Below, piece by piece: positions 1 through 6,167 of a DNA stretch of 6,269 nucleotides (the stretch's first letter is position 1; the number at the start of each line of letters is the position of its first letter). Location: positions 1 to 6,269 of the forward strand of contig DLRJ01000015.1 of assembly GCA_002500485.1 (NCBI GenBank), in the 5' to 3' direction. The translations under genes were made by a program, and so were the position numbers. The DNA comes from Dehalococcoidia bacterium UBA7891. Lineage in GTDB: Bacteria > Chloroflexota > Dehalococcoidia > Lucifugimonadales > UBA826. Under the pieces are notes generated by a model. The model ran no database searches, was not told where the DNA came from, and worked only from the letters and a program-made list of their open reading frames with translations.

Positions 1-332
1 GTTGGTGCAGTATCGTCGTTGCATACTGAATGAACTTCCCCGGCAGGTACCATAAATGTATCTCCCGCTTTGTTGTTCTTCCATACTCCATTACACAGAA
101 CCCTCACATTGCCTTGTGTAATATGAATCACTTCAGACACATCATGATAATGCGGTAGAATCGAGCCCCCCACATCAATCTTCTCCAAAAGCACCGAACT
201 TAAACGAATTCCCATTGCGTCTGCATCAGCAGCAGTGACAATTTCCTTTAAGTACGAGTGTTCATGCTCTGAGAAAGGAGTCCAAATCATTTTCTCACCT
301 ACACGCACCTTCGTCTCTTTTGCCACATTCAT
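1..332 (-). CDS. Small single-domain cupin protein, 3' end cut by the window edge
   Basis: Only the first 110 codons are present; the gene runs off the left edge. Both cupin motifs are intact. Motif 1 lies at about residues 55-74, with HYH at 61-63, E67 and a closing G74. Motif 2 lies at about residues 91-105 (GDTFMVPAGEVHSVCN), with H101. H61, H63, E67 and H101 are the usual metal ligands, so a metal-binding beta-barrel is likely. The start is the ATG at 332-330, two bases after the stop of the biuret-hydrolase-like gene, with AGGGGGA as Shine-Dalgarno about 9 bases upstream and inside the preceding gene's end; the two genes are probably translationally coupled. Small cupins serve as enzymes, isomerases or ligand sensors, and the sequence does not say which. 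Its place as last visible gene of a transport and amidohydrolase operon suggests a role in the same nitrogen pathway. No specific reaction can be assigned. Confidence 0.9.
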   Translation of the reverse strand, partial: MNVAKETKVRVGEKMIWTPFSEHEHSYLKEIVTAADADAMGIRLSSVLLEKIDVGGSILPHYHDVSEVIHITQGNVRVLCNGVWKNNKAGDTFMVPAGEVHSVCNDDTAP

Positions 333-334
333 TG

Positions 335-1063
335 CTATATTCCCCCTTCGATTTTTTCACTGTTTTCTTTATTTTCAGCAGTCCATGCTTCCAATACCGC
401 AATTACTTTGTCTGACGAGGATACGCTGCCAAAAATACCACCCTGCATCGCAACCATTTTTAATGCAGCCAAGTGATTATCAAAGTCTGTCGCCCCAGTG
501 CAATCTTCTAGTATAAGACACTCATAGCCCCGATCATTTGCTTCCCTCATGGTCGTATGAACACAAACATCTGTCGTGATTCCTGTTAATATAAGATGGG
601 TAATTCCACGCATCCGGAGAATACAATCCAAGTCTGTTGCATAAAAACTTCCTTTTCCTGGTTTATCAATCACGATTTCAGATGAGATGGGAGTCAAATC
701 TTTAACGATTTGCCATCCCGGCTCCCCCCTCACCAATATGCGCCCTGCAGGCCCAGGTGAACCGATCTCTGCACCAACCTTTTTACTACGCCATCGTTTG
801 TTAGCTGGCAAATCGGACAGGTCAGGACGATGGCCTTCACGTGTATGAATTACGGTAAACCCAGGAATGGACCGCACTGTCTTCAATAAGTACTTAATAG
901 GTGTGATCGCTTTTCTGGTTAACGATAAGTCATAACCCATTTGATCAACGTAGCCCCCTTCTCCACAGAAGTCGACTTGCATATCAATAATCATTAAAGC
1001 TGTTCTTTCGGGAATCATACGTCCGTCATATGGCCAATTGTAGGGGGCAGCATTTATTATCAT
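335..1063 (-). CDS. biuH: Biuret amidohydrolase (isochorismatase-fold cysteine hydrolase)
   Basis: Predicted cytoplasmic enzyme of 242 residues that would hydrolyse biuret to allophanate and ammonia. The isochorismatase-family triad is visible: D27 in IIDMQ, K134 in IDKPGKGSF and C167 in GITTDVCVHTT. Against my memory of Rhizobium leguminosarum BiuH (triad D36, K142, C175), long stretches coincide: WPY near the N-terminus, DFCG-GGYVD-MGYDLSL (31-48), HTREGHRPDL-DLPANKRWRS (73-93), GRIL-RGEPGW (108-117), TTMREANDRGYECL (170-183) and KM-MQGG-FGSVS (202-215). Q207 matches Q215 of that enzyme. RutB shares only the general pattern. The open frame extends to an ATG at 1093, but that codon has no ribosome site and sits one base past the previous stop. 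The ATG at 1063 has AGGAG eight bases upstream and was chosen. Triuret hydrolase (TrtA) or another carbamoyl amidase of this family remains possible. No allophanate hydrolase gene is visible in the window. Confidence 0.87.
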   Translation of the reverse strand: MIINAAPYNWPYDGRMIPERTALMIIDMQVDFCGEGGYVDQMGYDLSLTRKAITPIKYLLKTVRSIPGFTVIHTREGHRPDLSDLPANKRWRSKKVGAEIGSPGPAGRILVRGEPGWQIVKDLTPISSEIVIDKPGKGSFYATDLDCILRMRGITHLILTGITTDVCVHTTMREANDRGYECLILEDCTGATDFDNHLAALKMVAMQGGIFGSVSSSDKVIAVLEAWTAENKENSEKIEGGI

Positions 1064-1080
1064 ATGTAATTCTCCTCTCT
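1064..1080 (-). promoter_or_regulatory. Ribosome binding site that fixes the biuH start
   Basis: On the minus strand the sequence AGAGAGGAG lies eight bases before the ATG at 1063. The longer alternative start at 1093 is preceded only by the end of the binding-protein gene (CCCAAGTAAA), with no purine-rich site. This favours the 242-residue protein over the 252-residue version. Confidence 0.8.
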
Positions 1081-1094
1081 GTCTGAATATCATT

Positions 1095-2222
1095 TTACTT
1101 GGGTATATTTCCTATGCTACCCTCAACCAAATAATCTGTGGTTTCCAGTTCTGTGACGGTTGGAACTACACCCGGTTCTATCCTTACTGTCCCCGATTGA
1201 TCCCTCACCGGTCCCGTAAATGGATAAAATTTGTAATCCAAAATCTCCTTCTGCTTTTCCTTAACAAGTTTCTTAACGTCATCAGGAACATTTTTACCAA
1301 ATCTTGCTAACTTAGCTACACCTTCATGAATACCTGTGCGAAATCTGCCGTCATACGGACTTCCCTTGAACTCACCATTAAGTATCACATCGCACATGTT
1401 AACATATAAATCATCCCAGTTCCAATAAGCTCCAGTAATCCAACCTTCAGGGGCAATTTCTAATGCATCGCAATGATAACCTGAGGACATTACACCACGG
1501 CGCTCTGCTGTTTCAATGATAGTTTTGGTACAATCTTGATGCTGTGTAAGAACGTCACATCCTTGATCTATTAACGTGTTGGCAGCACTAGCCTGCTTAC
1601 CCGGATCACACCAGCTTCCATTAAAAACTGCAATTACATTGGCATCTGGATTAACTGATCTTACTCCAAGGGTATATGCATTTATATTTAACAGAACCTG
1701 TGGAATTGGAAATGAAGCAATGAATCCTAGCTTGTTTGTCTTTGTCATCTTACCTGCTGCCACTCCGGACAAATAAATAACTTCAAAGATATTTGAGAAA
1801 TATGTACCCAGATTCTCAGCTGTTTTCAGTCCTCCTTGATGCAGGAAGACCACGTCTCTATGGCGCTTGGCAACCTCCAATGCAGGATCTAAATGCCCGT
1901 AAGAAGTCGGGAAGATAACTTTAGCCCCAGAGCGAATCATTTCCTCCATTACGCGCTCCGCTTCTGCCGTCTCAGGTACATTTTCAACCCGCAGCAGTTT
2001 CATGAAGGGAAAAGCTTCTTTTACCGCTTCGCTGCCATTATAAGCCGCCTGGTTGTATCCATAATCATCTCTTGGGCCGACAAAAAGAAATCCGATAGCA
2101 TCGCCGCCCACTCCCATATTTGACTTCACCTCTCCCGCAGATATACTGCTTGAATTGTTAAAATAAGCTATTGCAATGACTAAAAATGTGATTATTATGC
2201 CGAACAGAGTTCTTTTTCTCAT
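1095..2222 (-). CDS. BMP-family ABC transporter substrate-binding protein
   Basis: Exported solute receptor of 375 residues for the importer encoded just upstream. The N-terminus has basic residues (MRKR) and a hydrophobic stretch at about 7-20, followed by a polar SSSISAG segment that could be cut by signal peptidase I near residue 29; there is no lipobox cysteine. Family hallmarks of the BMP/PnrA (Med) class follow: IGFLFVGPRDDYGYN (43-57), YLSGVAAGKMTKTNKLGFI (150-168), NAYTLGVRSVNPDA (181-194), LIDQGCDVLTQHQDC (217-231) and ITGAYWNWDDLYV (262-274). Known relatives bind purine nucleosides or planar nucleobase-like ligands. The neighbouring biuret hydrolase suggests a small carbamoyl compound here, which is inference. 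The mature part has five cysteines (205, 222, 231, 251, 277), many for an exported binding protein. The ATG at 2222 is preceded by GGAGAGGGG about ten bases upstream. The gene sits after the permeases, separated from them by 99 bases; the hydrolase begins 31 bases after its stop. Confidence 0.93.
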   Translation of the reverse strand: MRKRTLFGIIITFLVIAIAYFNNSSSISAGEVKSNMGVGGDAIGFLFVGPRDDYGYNQAAYNGSEAVKEAFPFMKLLRVENVPETAEAERVMEEMIRSGAKVIFPTSYGHLDPALEVAKRHRDVVFLHQGGLKTAENLGTYFSNIFEVIYLSGVAAGKMTKTNKLGFIASFPIPQVLLNINAYTLGVRSVNPDANVIAVFNGSWCDPGKQASAANTLIDQGCDVLTQHQDCTKTIIETAERRGVMSSGYHCDALEIAPEGWITGAYWNWDDLYVNMCDVILNGEFKGSPYDGRFRTGIHEGVAKLARFGKNVPDDVKKLVKEKQKEILDYKFYPFTGPVRDQSGTVRIEPGVVPTVTELETTDYLVEGSIGNIPK

Positions 2223-2321
2223 TGTTATATTACCCCTCTCCTCATAAAAGGTTAAAAATTAAGAAAAATGAAAATCTTTACTTCAAGTCCTTTGCCTAAA
2301 TTACAACCTTACCTTTAAACA
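2223..2321 (-). other. Only non-overlapping gap inside the transporter genes
   Basis: This AT-rich 99-base stretch separates permease 2 from the binding protein, whereas the other transporter genes overlap. It carries the strong ribosome site GGAGAGGGG near its 3' end and an 8-codon micro-ORF at its 5' end. A weak TTGAAG...TTAATT pair with 18-base spacing could be an internal promoter, but it is far from consensus. I see no convincing terminator hairpin. It may set higher expression of the binding protein, which is needed in excess over the membrane parts; that is inference. Confidence 0.4.
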
Positions 2322-3230
2322 TCACCCCCTTCCAAATACCTTTTTGAGTGCTTCTGGCATGGGATTCCATCCCGTACGCTCAACCATAACCAATACAACT
2401 ATTGTCAAAATATAGGGAATCATAAAGAGCAGGAAAGACGAAAAATTATATCCTCTGCCTTGTAGTGAAACTATCAATGCTTGAGAGCCGCCAAAAAGAT
2501 AAGCACCTAGCATTGCTCTCTCTGGACGCCAAGAAGCAAAGATTACTAGTATAACACCAATAAGTCCTCTACCTTGTGTTATGTTCTCCATCCACGAGTG
2601 ACTAAAAGCAATTGAAAGCTGTGCGCCACCGACTCCTGCAAAAAATCCCCCTACAACCACAGCCATATAGCGAATGCAATTAGGGGATTTACCGTGAGCG
2701 TACACCACTTCATCTCGTTCCCCAGTGGCTCTTAAGATAACTCCCCACTTTGTTGAAAACAAAAATACCCATACCAAAGGAACCATCAGCATGCTAAGAT
2801 AAGTCAGTATGTCATGGTGGAAAAATATAGAACCAATGATTGGTATATCGGAAAGAAACGGAAGCGCTATAGGTTCGAAGCCGCTAATCTGGAGGTTTAC
2901 ATAGCTACTGCCGAAATAGGCGGTAATACCTTGACCAAAGAACATGATTGCGAGGCCAGTGGCAAGCTGATTTGCATTTCGTGTAATTACCACAAATGCA
3001 TGTATGAGTGACATAAGAGCTCCAGAGATCCCTCCGCACATCACCCCATACCAAGGATTTCCAGTCCAGGCGGTTAACGCGAAAGCAGTTAAGGCTCCAG
3101 CGAGCATAGATCCCTCAGCGCCCAAGTTAATCACTCCCGATCGCTGTCCAATCACCTCACCTACTGAAACATACCCTACTGCAGTTCCCGCTCGAATCGC
3201 ATTCGTAAGAACTTCAGTAACAAAAATCAC
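2322..3230 (-). CDS. ABC transporter permease 2, BPD_transp_2 family (YufQ-like)
   Basis: Integral membrane subunit of 302 residues, usual length for the second permease of nucleoside/nucleobase importers. Hydrophobic segments cover most of the chain, at about 42-54, 60-80, 90-106, 140-160, 187-209, 221-233, 240-256 and 266-284. The family motif RSGVINLGAEGSML is at 30-43, NANQLATGLAIMFFG at 85-99 and GRGLIGVILVIFASWRP at 220-236. It should form the heterodimeric channel with permease 1. The start is a GTG at 3230 that overlaps the TGA stop of permease 1 in a four-base GTGA junction, with GAGGGG six bases upstream, so the two proteins are probably made in a fixed ratio. Nothing looks truncated. 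The sequence supports the family firmly but does not fix the substrate. Confidence 0.94.
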   Translation of the reverse strand: MIFVTEVLTNAIRAGTAVGYVSVGEVIGQRSGVINLGAEGSMLAGALTAFALTAWTGNPWYGVMCGGISGALMSLIHAFVVITRNANQLATGLAIMFFGQGITAYFGSSYVNLQISGFEPIALPFLSDIPIIGSIFFHHDILTYLSMLMVPLVWVFLFSTKWGVILRATGERDEVVYAHGKSPNCIRYMAVVVGGFFAGVGGAQLSIAFSHSWMENITQGRGLIGVILVIFASWRPERAMLGAYLFGGSQALIVSLQGRGYNFSSFLLFMIPYILTIVVLVMVERTGWNPMPEALKKVFGRG

Positions 3231-4255
3231 TTGCCACCCCTCTTTCCTATAGCAAGAATTACTATAAGAATAAAGCCCATCAATATTAATACAATTGAAG
3301 AATTTAGTCCGCTATGCATTTCCAGTGCGTTACCCCCAACGCTTATTGCTGCAAGAAGTATAGCGAAAGGAATGATCAAAAGAGGGTGATTACCTGCCAT
3401 CCATGCAACAAGAAAGCCTATATATCCATAGCCAACCCCAGTCATGGGACGAAGATGCCCTTCAATTCCAGACACTTCTATAATACCAGCCAACCCACCA
3501 ACTGCGCCTCCGACAATCAAAGTCACAAATTGCATTCGCTCGACAATAATCCCACTGTGTTTGGCGGCTTTGACGTTACCGCCTACAACCCGCATACGAA
3601 ATCCGAGGTGCGTATACATTGTTACATACCAGACGATAATAGCAACTGCAACAGCAATTAGAATGCCTATATGAATTCGCGTCCCTTCGAGAGTTGGGAG
3701 TCTTAGTGAGTCTGAAAAGCGAGGCGAGAAGGGCCAGCCATAGGCATCCGGACTTTTAAGTATGCCGTATATAAAATAACCAACCAAAAAGAACGCAACA
3801 TAGTTCAACAAAAGAGTAGTTATCGTCTCGTTCACTCTAGCCACAATTTTTAATATACCGGGAACAACGGCCCACAGAGCCCCTCCTAATGCGCCTGCCA
3901 ACAAAAGCATAGGGATACCTATAAAAGAGGGCATGTCTTTGAAGATATAAACAGCTGCGAAAGTCGAGGAAAGGGCACCACATGCAAGCTGTCCTTCGCC
4001 GCCCACACTAATCAACCCTACTCTGGCTGGTATGGCAACAGCTAATGCTGTTAAAATGAAAGGGGTTGCTTTGATAGCAACCTCTCCAATACCATATACA
4101 TTTCCAAAAGTTGCTTGAAACATTTCATAATATATCAAAAAAGGATTAGCACCCTGGGTGTACAAAAAAACTCCATAGACAATACAAATACCAAGCGCCA
4201 TGGTGATTTTCGTCCCAATGGAATACTTGTTAAAAAAGACCCTCTTCGCAAGCAT
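3227..4255 (-). CDS. ABC transporter permease 1, BPD_transp_2 family (YufP-like)
   Basis: Integral membrane subunit of 342 residues, typical for the larger permease of this importer class. A short basic N-terminus precedes a first membrane segment at about 17-33. A helix-rich core follows, with ISVGGEGQLACGAL at 82-95 (equivalent to the LGAEG motif of permease 2), VNETITTLLLNYVAFF at 141-156, RVVGGNVKAAKHSGI at 222-236 and a glycine-rich GVGYGYIGFLVAWMAGNHPL at 273-292. The region around 222-236 resembles the cytoplasmic coupling loop that contacts the ATPase in related permeases. The ATG at 4255 shares its A with the TAA stop of the ATPase gene (TAATG), and GGGGAGGAA just upstream is the ribosome site. 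The protein works with permease 2, the dual ATPase and the BMP receptor. The substrate cannot be read from this protein alone. Confidence 0.94.
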   Translation of the reverse strand: MLAKRVFFNKYSIGTKITMALGICIVYGVFLYTQGANPFLIYYEMFQATFGNVYGIGEVAIKATPFILTALAVAIPARVGLISVGGEGQLACGALSSTFAAVYIFKDMPSFIGIPMLLLAGALGGALWAVVPGILKIVARVNETITTLLLNYVAFFLVGYFIYGILKSPDAYGWPFSPRFSDSLRLPTLEGTRIHIGILIAVAVAIIVWYVTMYTHLGFRMRVVGGNVKAAKHSGIIVERMQFVTLIVGGAVGGLAGIIEVSGIEGHLRPMTGVGYGYIGFLVAWMAGNHPLLIIPFAILLAAISVGGNALEMHSGLNSSIVLILMGFILIVILAIGKRGGK

Positions 4256-5838
4256 TATTCCTCCCCTCCCTTGAGCATAATTTGACCGATTGCGTGAGGA
4301 TGTGTCTCGTCAGGGTCATGAGGACCATGCACTCTTTGGTTGGCCAAAACAATAAGAGTATCGCTCAGACTAAAAAGTTCCGTAAGGTCTTCCGAAATCA
4401 CAAGAATCGCTACACCCTTTTCCTTCAAGGAAAAAAGCATGCCATGAACAGTACGTACCGTGAAGATGTCCAATCCTTTGCTGGGGTAACTCACTAATAG
4501 AACCTTTGGTATACGAGCCATTGCCCGAGCTAACACCATTCGTTGCACATTCCCCCCGGAAAGCTGATCCACCCTTCGTTCCGGAGAAGCAACACCAAGG
4601 CGCTGTACTTCTTCCAAACCAACCATATCAAAGTGCGCCTTACGCCAATCAACATTAAATCTCTTACTAGTCACAGGAATTCCTCCAAGAATCATATGCT
4701 CAAGAATAGATAAGCCGGGAACTACTTGTTCATCGATCAGATCTTCTGGAACATAAACAATACCACTCTCAAGAAACTTTTTTGGGTGGGAACCAACAAG
4801 ATTTATATTTTCCAGGAATATATTACCGGAAACCGGAGTCCGAAGCCCGAAAAGAGCCTCAACCAGTTCCCGCTGTCCATTTCCAGAAATACCAGCGATT
4901 CCGGTAATTTCACCTGATTTTAGCGTGAAGTTAATTTCTTGTAATATCTTCCGTCCTTTATCACACTTAACAGTAAAATTTTCCACTCGCAACACAATTT
5001 TTTTGGAATCTCTACCTTTTGTTTTATTTACAGTAGATATTTCCTTTTCGCCTATCATTTGTTTTACTAATTCGTTTTCTTTGAAACCATTTTTGCGACC
5101 AGCATGGTAGGTAACACGACCTTCCCTAAGTACGGTTACATAATCCGCACAATTAATTACCTCTCCGATCTTGTGTGTAATAAGCAATATTCCATAACCA
5201 CCGGTGCGAAGCTTTTTCAGCATGGCAAGAAAAGACTCAACTTCTTGAGGAGTAAGCACACTCGTCGGTTCGTCAAAAATAATAACCCTTGTATCGCATG
5301 CAATAAGAACCTTTATAATTTCAACACGCTGGCGCTGGCCAAGATCAAGCTGCCATATATAAGCATCTGGATCCACCATAATATGATATCGCGCCGCAGT
5401 CTCCAATATTTGATCATGCAGGTTTTTCCTATTTAACCAAAACCCTAACCTTGGCATAGCTAAAACAATATTTTCGAGTACCGTTAAAGCAGGAACAAGA
5501 CGGAAATCCTGAAAAACCATGCCAATGCCATATGATTTTGCTCTAGCCGGTGGATGAAGTGTTGCCGGTTCTCCTGCAACAAACGTAGTTCCTTCATCCT
5601 GTTTATAAACACCGTAAAGAATTTTCATTAGTGTGCTTTTGCCGGCACCATTCTCCCCGAGAATGGCATGAATTTGTCCTGCCTTGACACTTATATTCAC
5701 CTTATCGTTGGCTACCAGATCACCAAATCTAATAGTTATTCCCCTAGCTTCCAGAAGAGGTGTAGTCATAGATTCATTTTTAACCGTGTCCCCAACTGTG
5801 GTATTTAATTTCAGCGCATTCCTCAAACTATTTCTCAC
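4255..5838 (-). CDS. ABC transporter ATP-binding protein with two nucleotide-binding domains (YufO-like)
   Basis: Cytoplasmic energy subunit of 527 residues with two fused ABC domains, as in nucleoside and simple-sugar importers. Domain 1 (about 28-262) has Walker A GENGAGKST (61-69), Q-loop Q110, signature LDLGQ (164-168), Walker B with D189/E190 and switch H222. Domain 2 (about 282-525) has a degenerate P-loop GISGNGQRE (316-324), signature LSGGN (426-430) and a Walker B that lacks the catalytic glutamate (Y451 before PSKGLD). Only the ATP site built from domain-1 Walker A and domain-2 signature looks complete, the usual pattern for the family. The frame opens at a GTG at 5838, whose possible ribosome site AAAGGG is rather far (about 12 bases). 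An ATG at 5769 (residue 24) starts closer to the usual family N-terminus but lacks a ribosome site, so the start is uncertain. This is the first gene of the operon, below a leader with a terminator. Confidence 0.94.
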   Translation of the reverse strand: MRNSLRNALKLNTTVGDTVKNESMTTPLLEARGITIRFGDLVANDKVNISVKAGQIHAILGENGAGKSTLMKILYGVYKQDEGTTFVAGEPATLHPPARAKSYGIGMVFQDFRLVPALTVLENIVLAMPRLGFWLNRKNLHDQILETAARYHIMVDPDAYIWQLDLGQRQRVEIIKVLIACDTRVIIFDEPTSVLTPQEVESFLAMLKKLRTGGYGILLITHKIGEVINCADYVTVLREGRVTYHAGRKNGFKENELVKQMIGEKEISTVNKTKGRDSKKIVLRVENFTVKCDKGRKILQEINFTLKSGEITGIAGISGNGQRELVEALFGLRTPVSGNIFLENINLVGSHPKKFLESGIVYVPEDLIDEQVVPGLSILEHMILGGIPVTSKRFNVDWRKAHFDMVGLEEVQRLGVASPERRVDQLSGGNVQRMVLARAMARIPKVLLVSYPSKGLDIFTVRTVHGMLFSLKEKGVAILVISEDLTELFSLSDTLIVLANQRVHGPHDPDETHPHAIGQIMLKGGEE

Positions 5839-5961
5839 AATTATTTTCTACCCTTTTCAATTAAACTTATATGCTTTACCTGGACTTGCTTCTAAAATTC
5901 AAAATAAATTTAGTTTAGTTTAAAACAATGGCAGATTACGTCGCTAAGAACATCCATAACA

Positions 5962-6006
5962 TAAAAAAAGCCCTTGCCATCCTCACTATGGACAGTACAA
6001 GGGCTT
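5962..6006 (-). terminator. Intrinsic terminator upstream of the ATPase gene
   Basis: Read on the minus strand, AAGCCCTTG (6006-5998) pairs perfectly with CAAGGGCTT (5976-5968), followed at once by a T run (5969-5963). The loop contains a second, smaller pairing, CCAT with ATGG, next to the 3' arm. On the plus strand the stem is followed by ATATATA, so it would not terminate rightward transcripts well. It could attenuate the operon, end a short RNA from the promoter at 6139-6167, or end an upstream transcript. Confidence 0.85.
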
Positions 6007-6017
6007 ATATATACTTC
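6004..6017 (+). repeat. 14-base direct repeat, copy 1
   Basis: CTTATATATACTTC occurs here and again, identically and in the same orientation, at 6181-6194. This copy overlaps the outer three bases of the terminator stem. The sequence is AT-rich and of low complexity, so chance is possible. Confidence 0.6.
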
Positions 6018-6067
6018 ATTTTTAAACTTATTATAATGTAGTGGCTTAACCATAACAGACCAATATA

Positions 6068-6089
6068 TTACAACTATTCAATATTGTAA
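6068..6089 (-). repeat. Short inverted repeat in the leader (second hairpin)
   Basis: TTACAA (6089-6084) pairs with TTGTAA (6073-6068) around a ten-base loop on the minus strand. It directly abuts the first leader stem, so the two helices could stack end to end in the RNA. The same bases also contain two near-identical direct copies on the plus strand (ATATTACAACTA and ATATTGTAACTA), so a DNA operator is an alternative reading. Confidence 0.5.
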
Positions 6090-6135
6090 CTACGGTATAT
6101 AACTCTCTCTGCCACACCAACCACCTCCACCGTAG
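6090..6135 (-). repeat. Seven-base inverted repeat with a G-rich loop (first leader hairpin)
   Basis: On the minus strand CTACGGT (6135-6129) is the exact reverse complement of ACCGTAG (6096-6090). The 32 bases between carry closely spaced GG pairs and a GAGAGAG run. The 5' arm overlaps the predicted transcription start, so an RNA beginning at 6133 would still keep five of the seven pairs (ACGGT with ACCGT). It could be an RNA stem or a repressor operator just downstream of the promoter. Confidence 0.5.
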
Positions 6136-6138
6136 AGA

Positions 6139-6167
6139 ATAGTAGCATTATAGATTATTGCTGTCAA
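6139..6167 (-). promoter_or_regulatory. Probable sigma-A (sigma-70 type) promoter of the operon
   Basis: On the minus strand a perfect -35 box TTGACA (6167-6162) is followed after exactly 17 bases by a -10 box TACTAT (6144-6139). A TATAAT lies within the spacer but is only nine bases from the -35 box and so is not positioned to act with it. Upstream sequence (6168-6195) is AT-rich and could serve as an UP element. The predicted start is near 6133. It faces the ABC operon and is the best promoter seen in the window. Confidence 0.75.

Larger units (their letters stand above)
5839..6133 (-). promoter_or_regulatory. Structured 5' leader of the operon, candidate attenuator
   Basis: If transcription starts near 6133, about 290 bases are transcribed before the ATPase start. 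In order, the leader holds a long-loop hairpin (stem 6135-6129 with 6096-6090), an abutting short hairpin (6089-6068), a spacer, an intrinsic terminator (6006-5962), then an AT-rich stretch to the gene. A terminator between promoter and first gene is the hallmark of attenuation by a riboswitch, protein or leader peptide. I compared it by eye with what I remember of the purine, guanidine-I (ykkC), T-box and ANTAR-target consensus features and saw no match. No convincing protein gene lies here. The leader extent depends on the predicted promoter. Confidence 0.5.

Noticed and set aside
235..516. 93-codon plus-strand frame across the hydrolase and cupin junction
   Set aside because: It lies opposite two genes with clear catalytic and metal-binding motifs and has no family features of its own.
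1064..1093. Ten-residue N-terminal extension of the biuret hydrolase starting at 1093
   Set aside because: There is no ribosome site before that ATG, while the ATG at 1063 has a well-spaced AGGAG and gives a length and start like the family.
3314..3661. Plus-strand open frames antisense to permease 1, and similar ones antisense to the ATPase, permease 2 and the binding protein
   Set aside because: They lie opposite strongly supported family genes, have no convincing ribosome sites and no recognisable protein features.
6032..6037. TATAAT on the plus strand as a divergent promoter
   Set aside because: There is no acceptable -35 box at 16-18 bases upstream and no gene follows on that strand.
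5839..6133. Known riboswitch (purine, guanidine-I, T-box) in the leader
   Set aside because: None of the conserved core sequences I remember for these classes is present; a covariance search would settle it.
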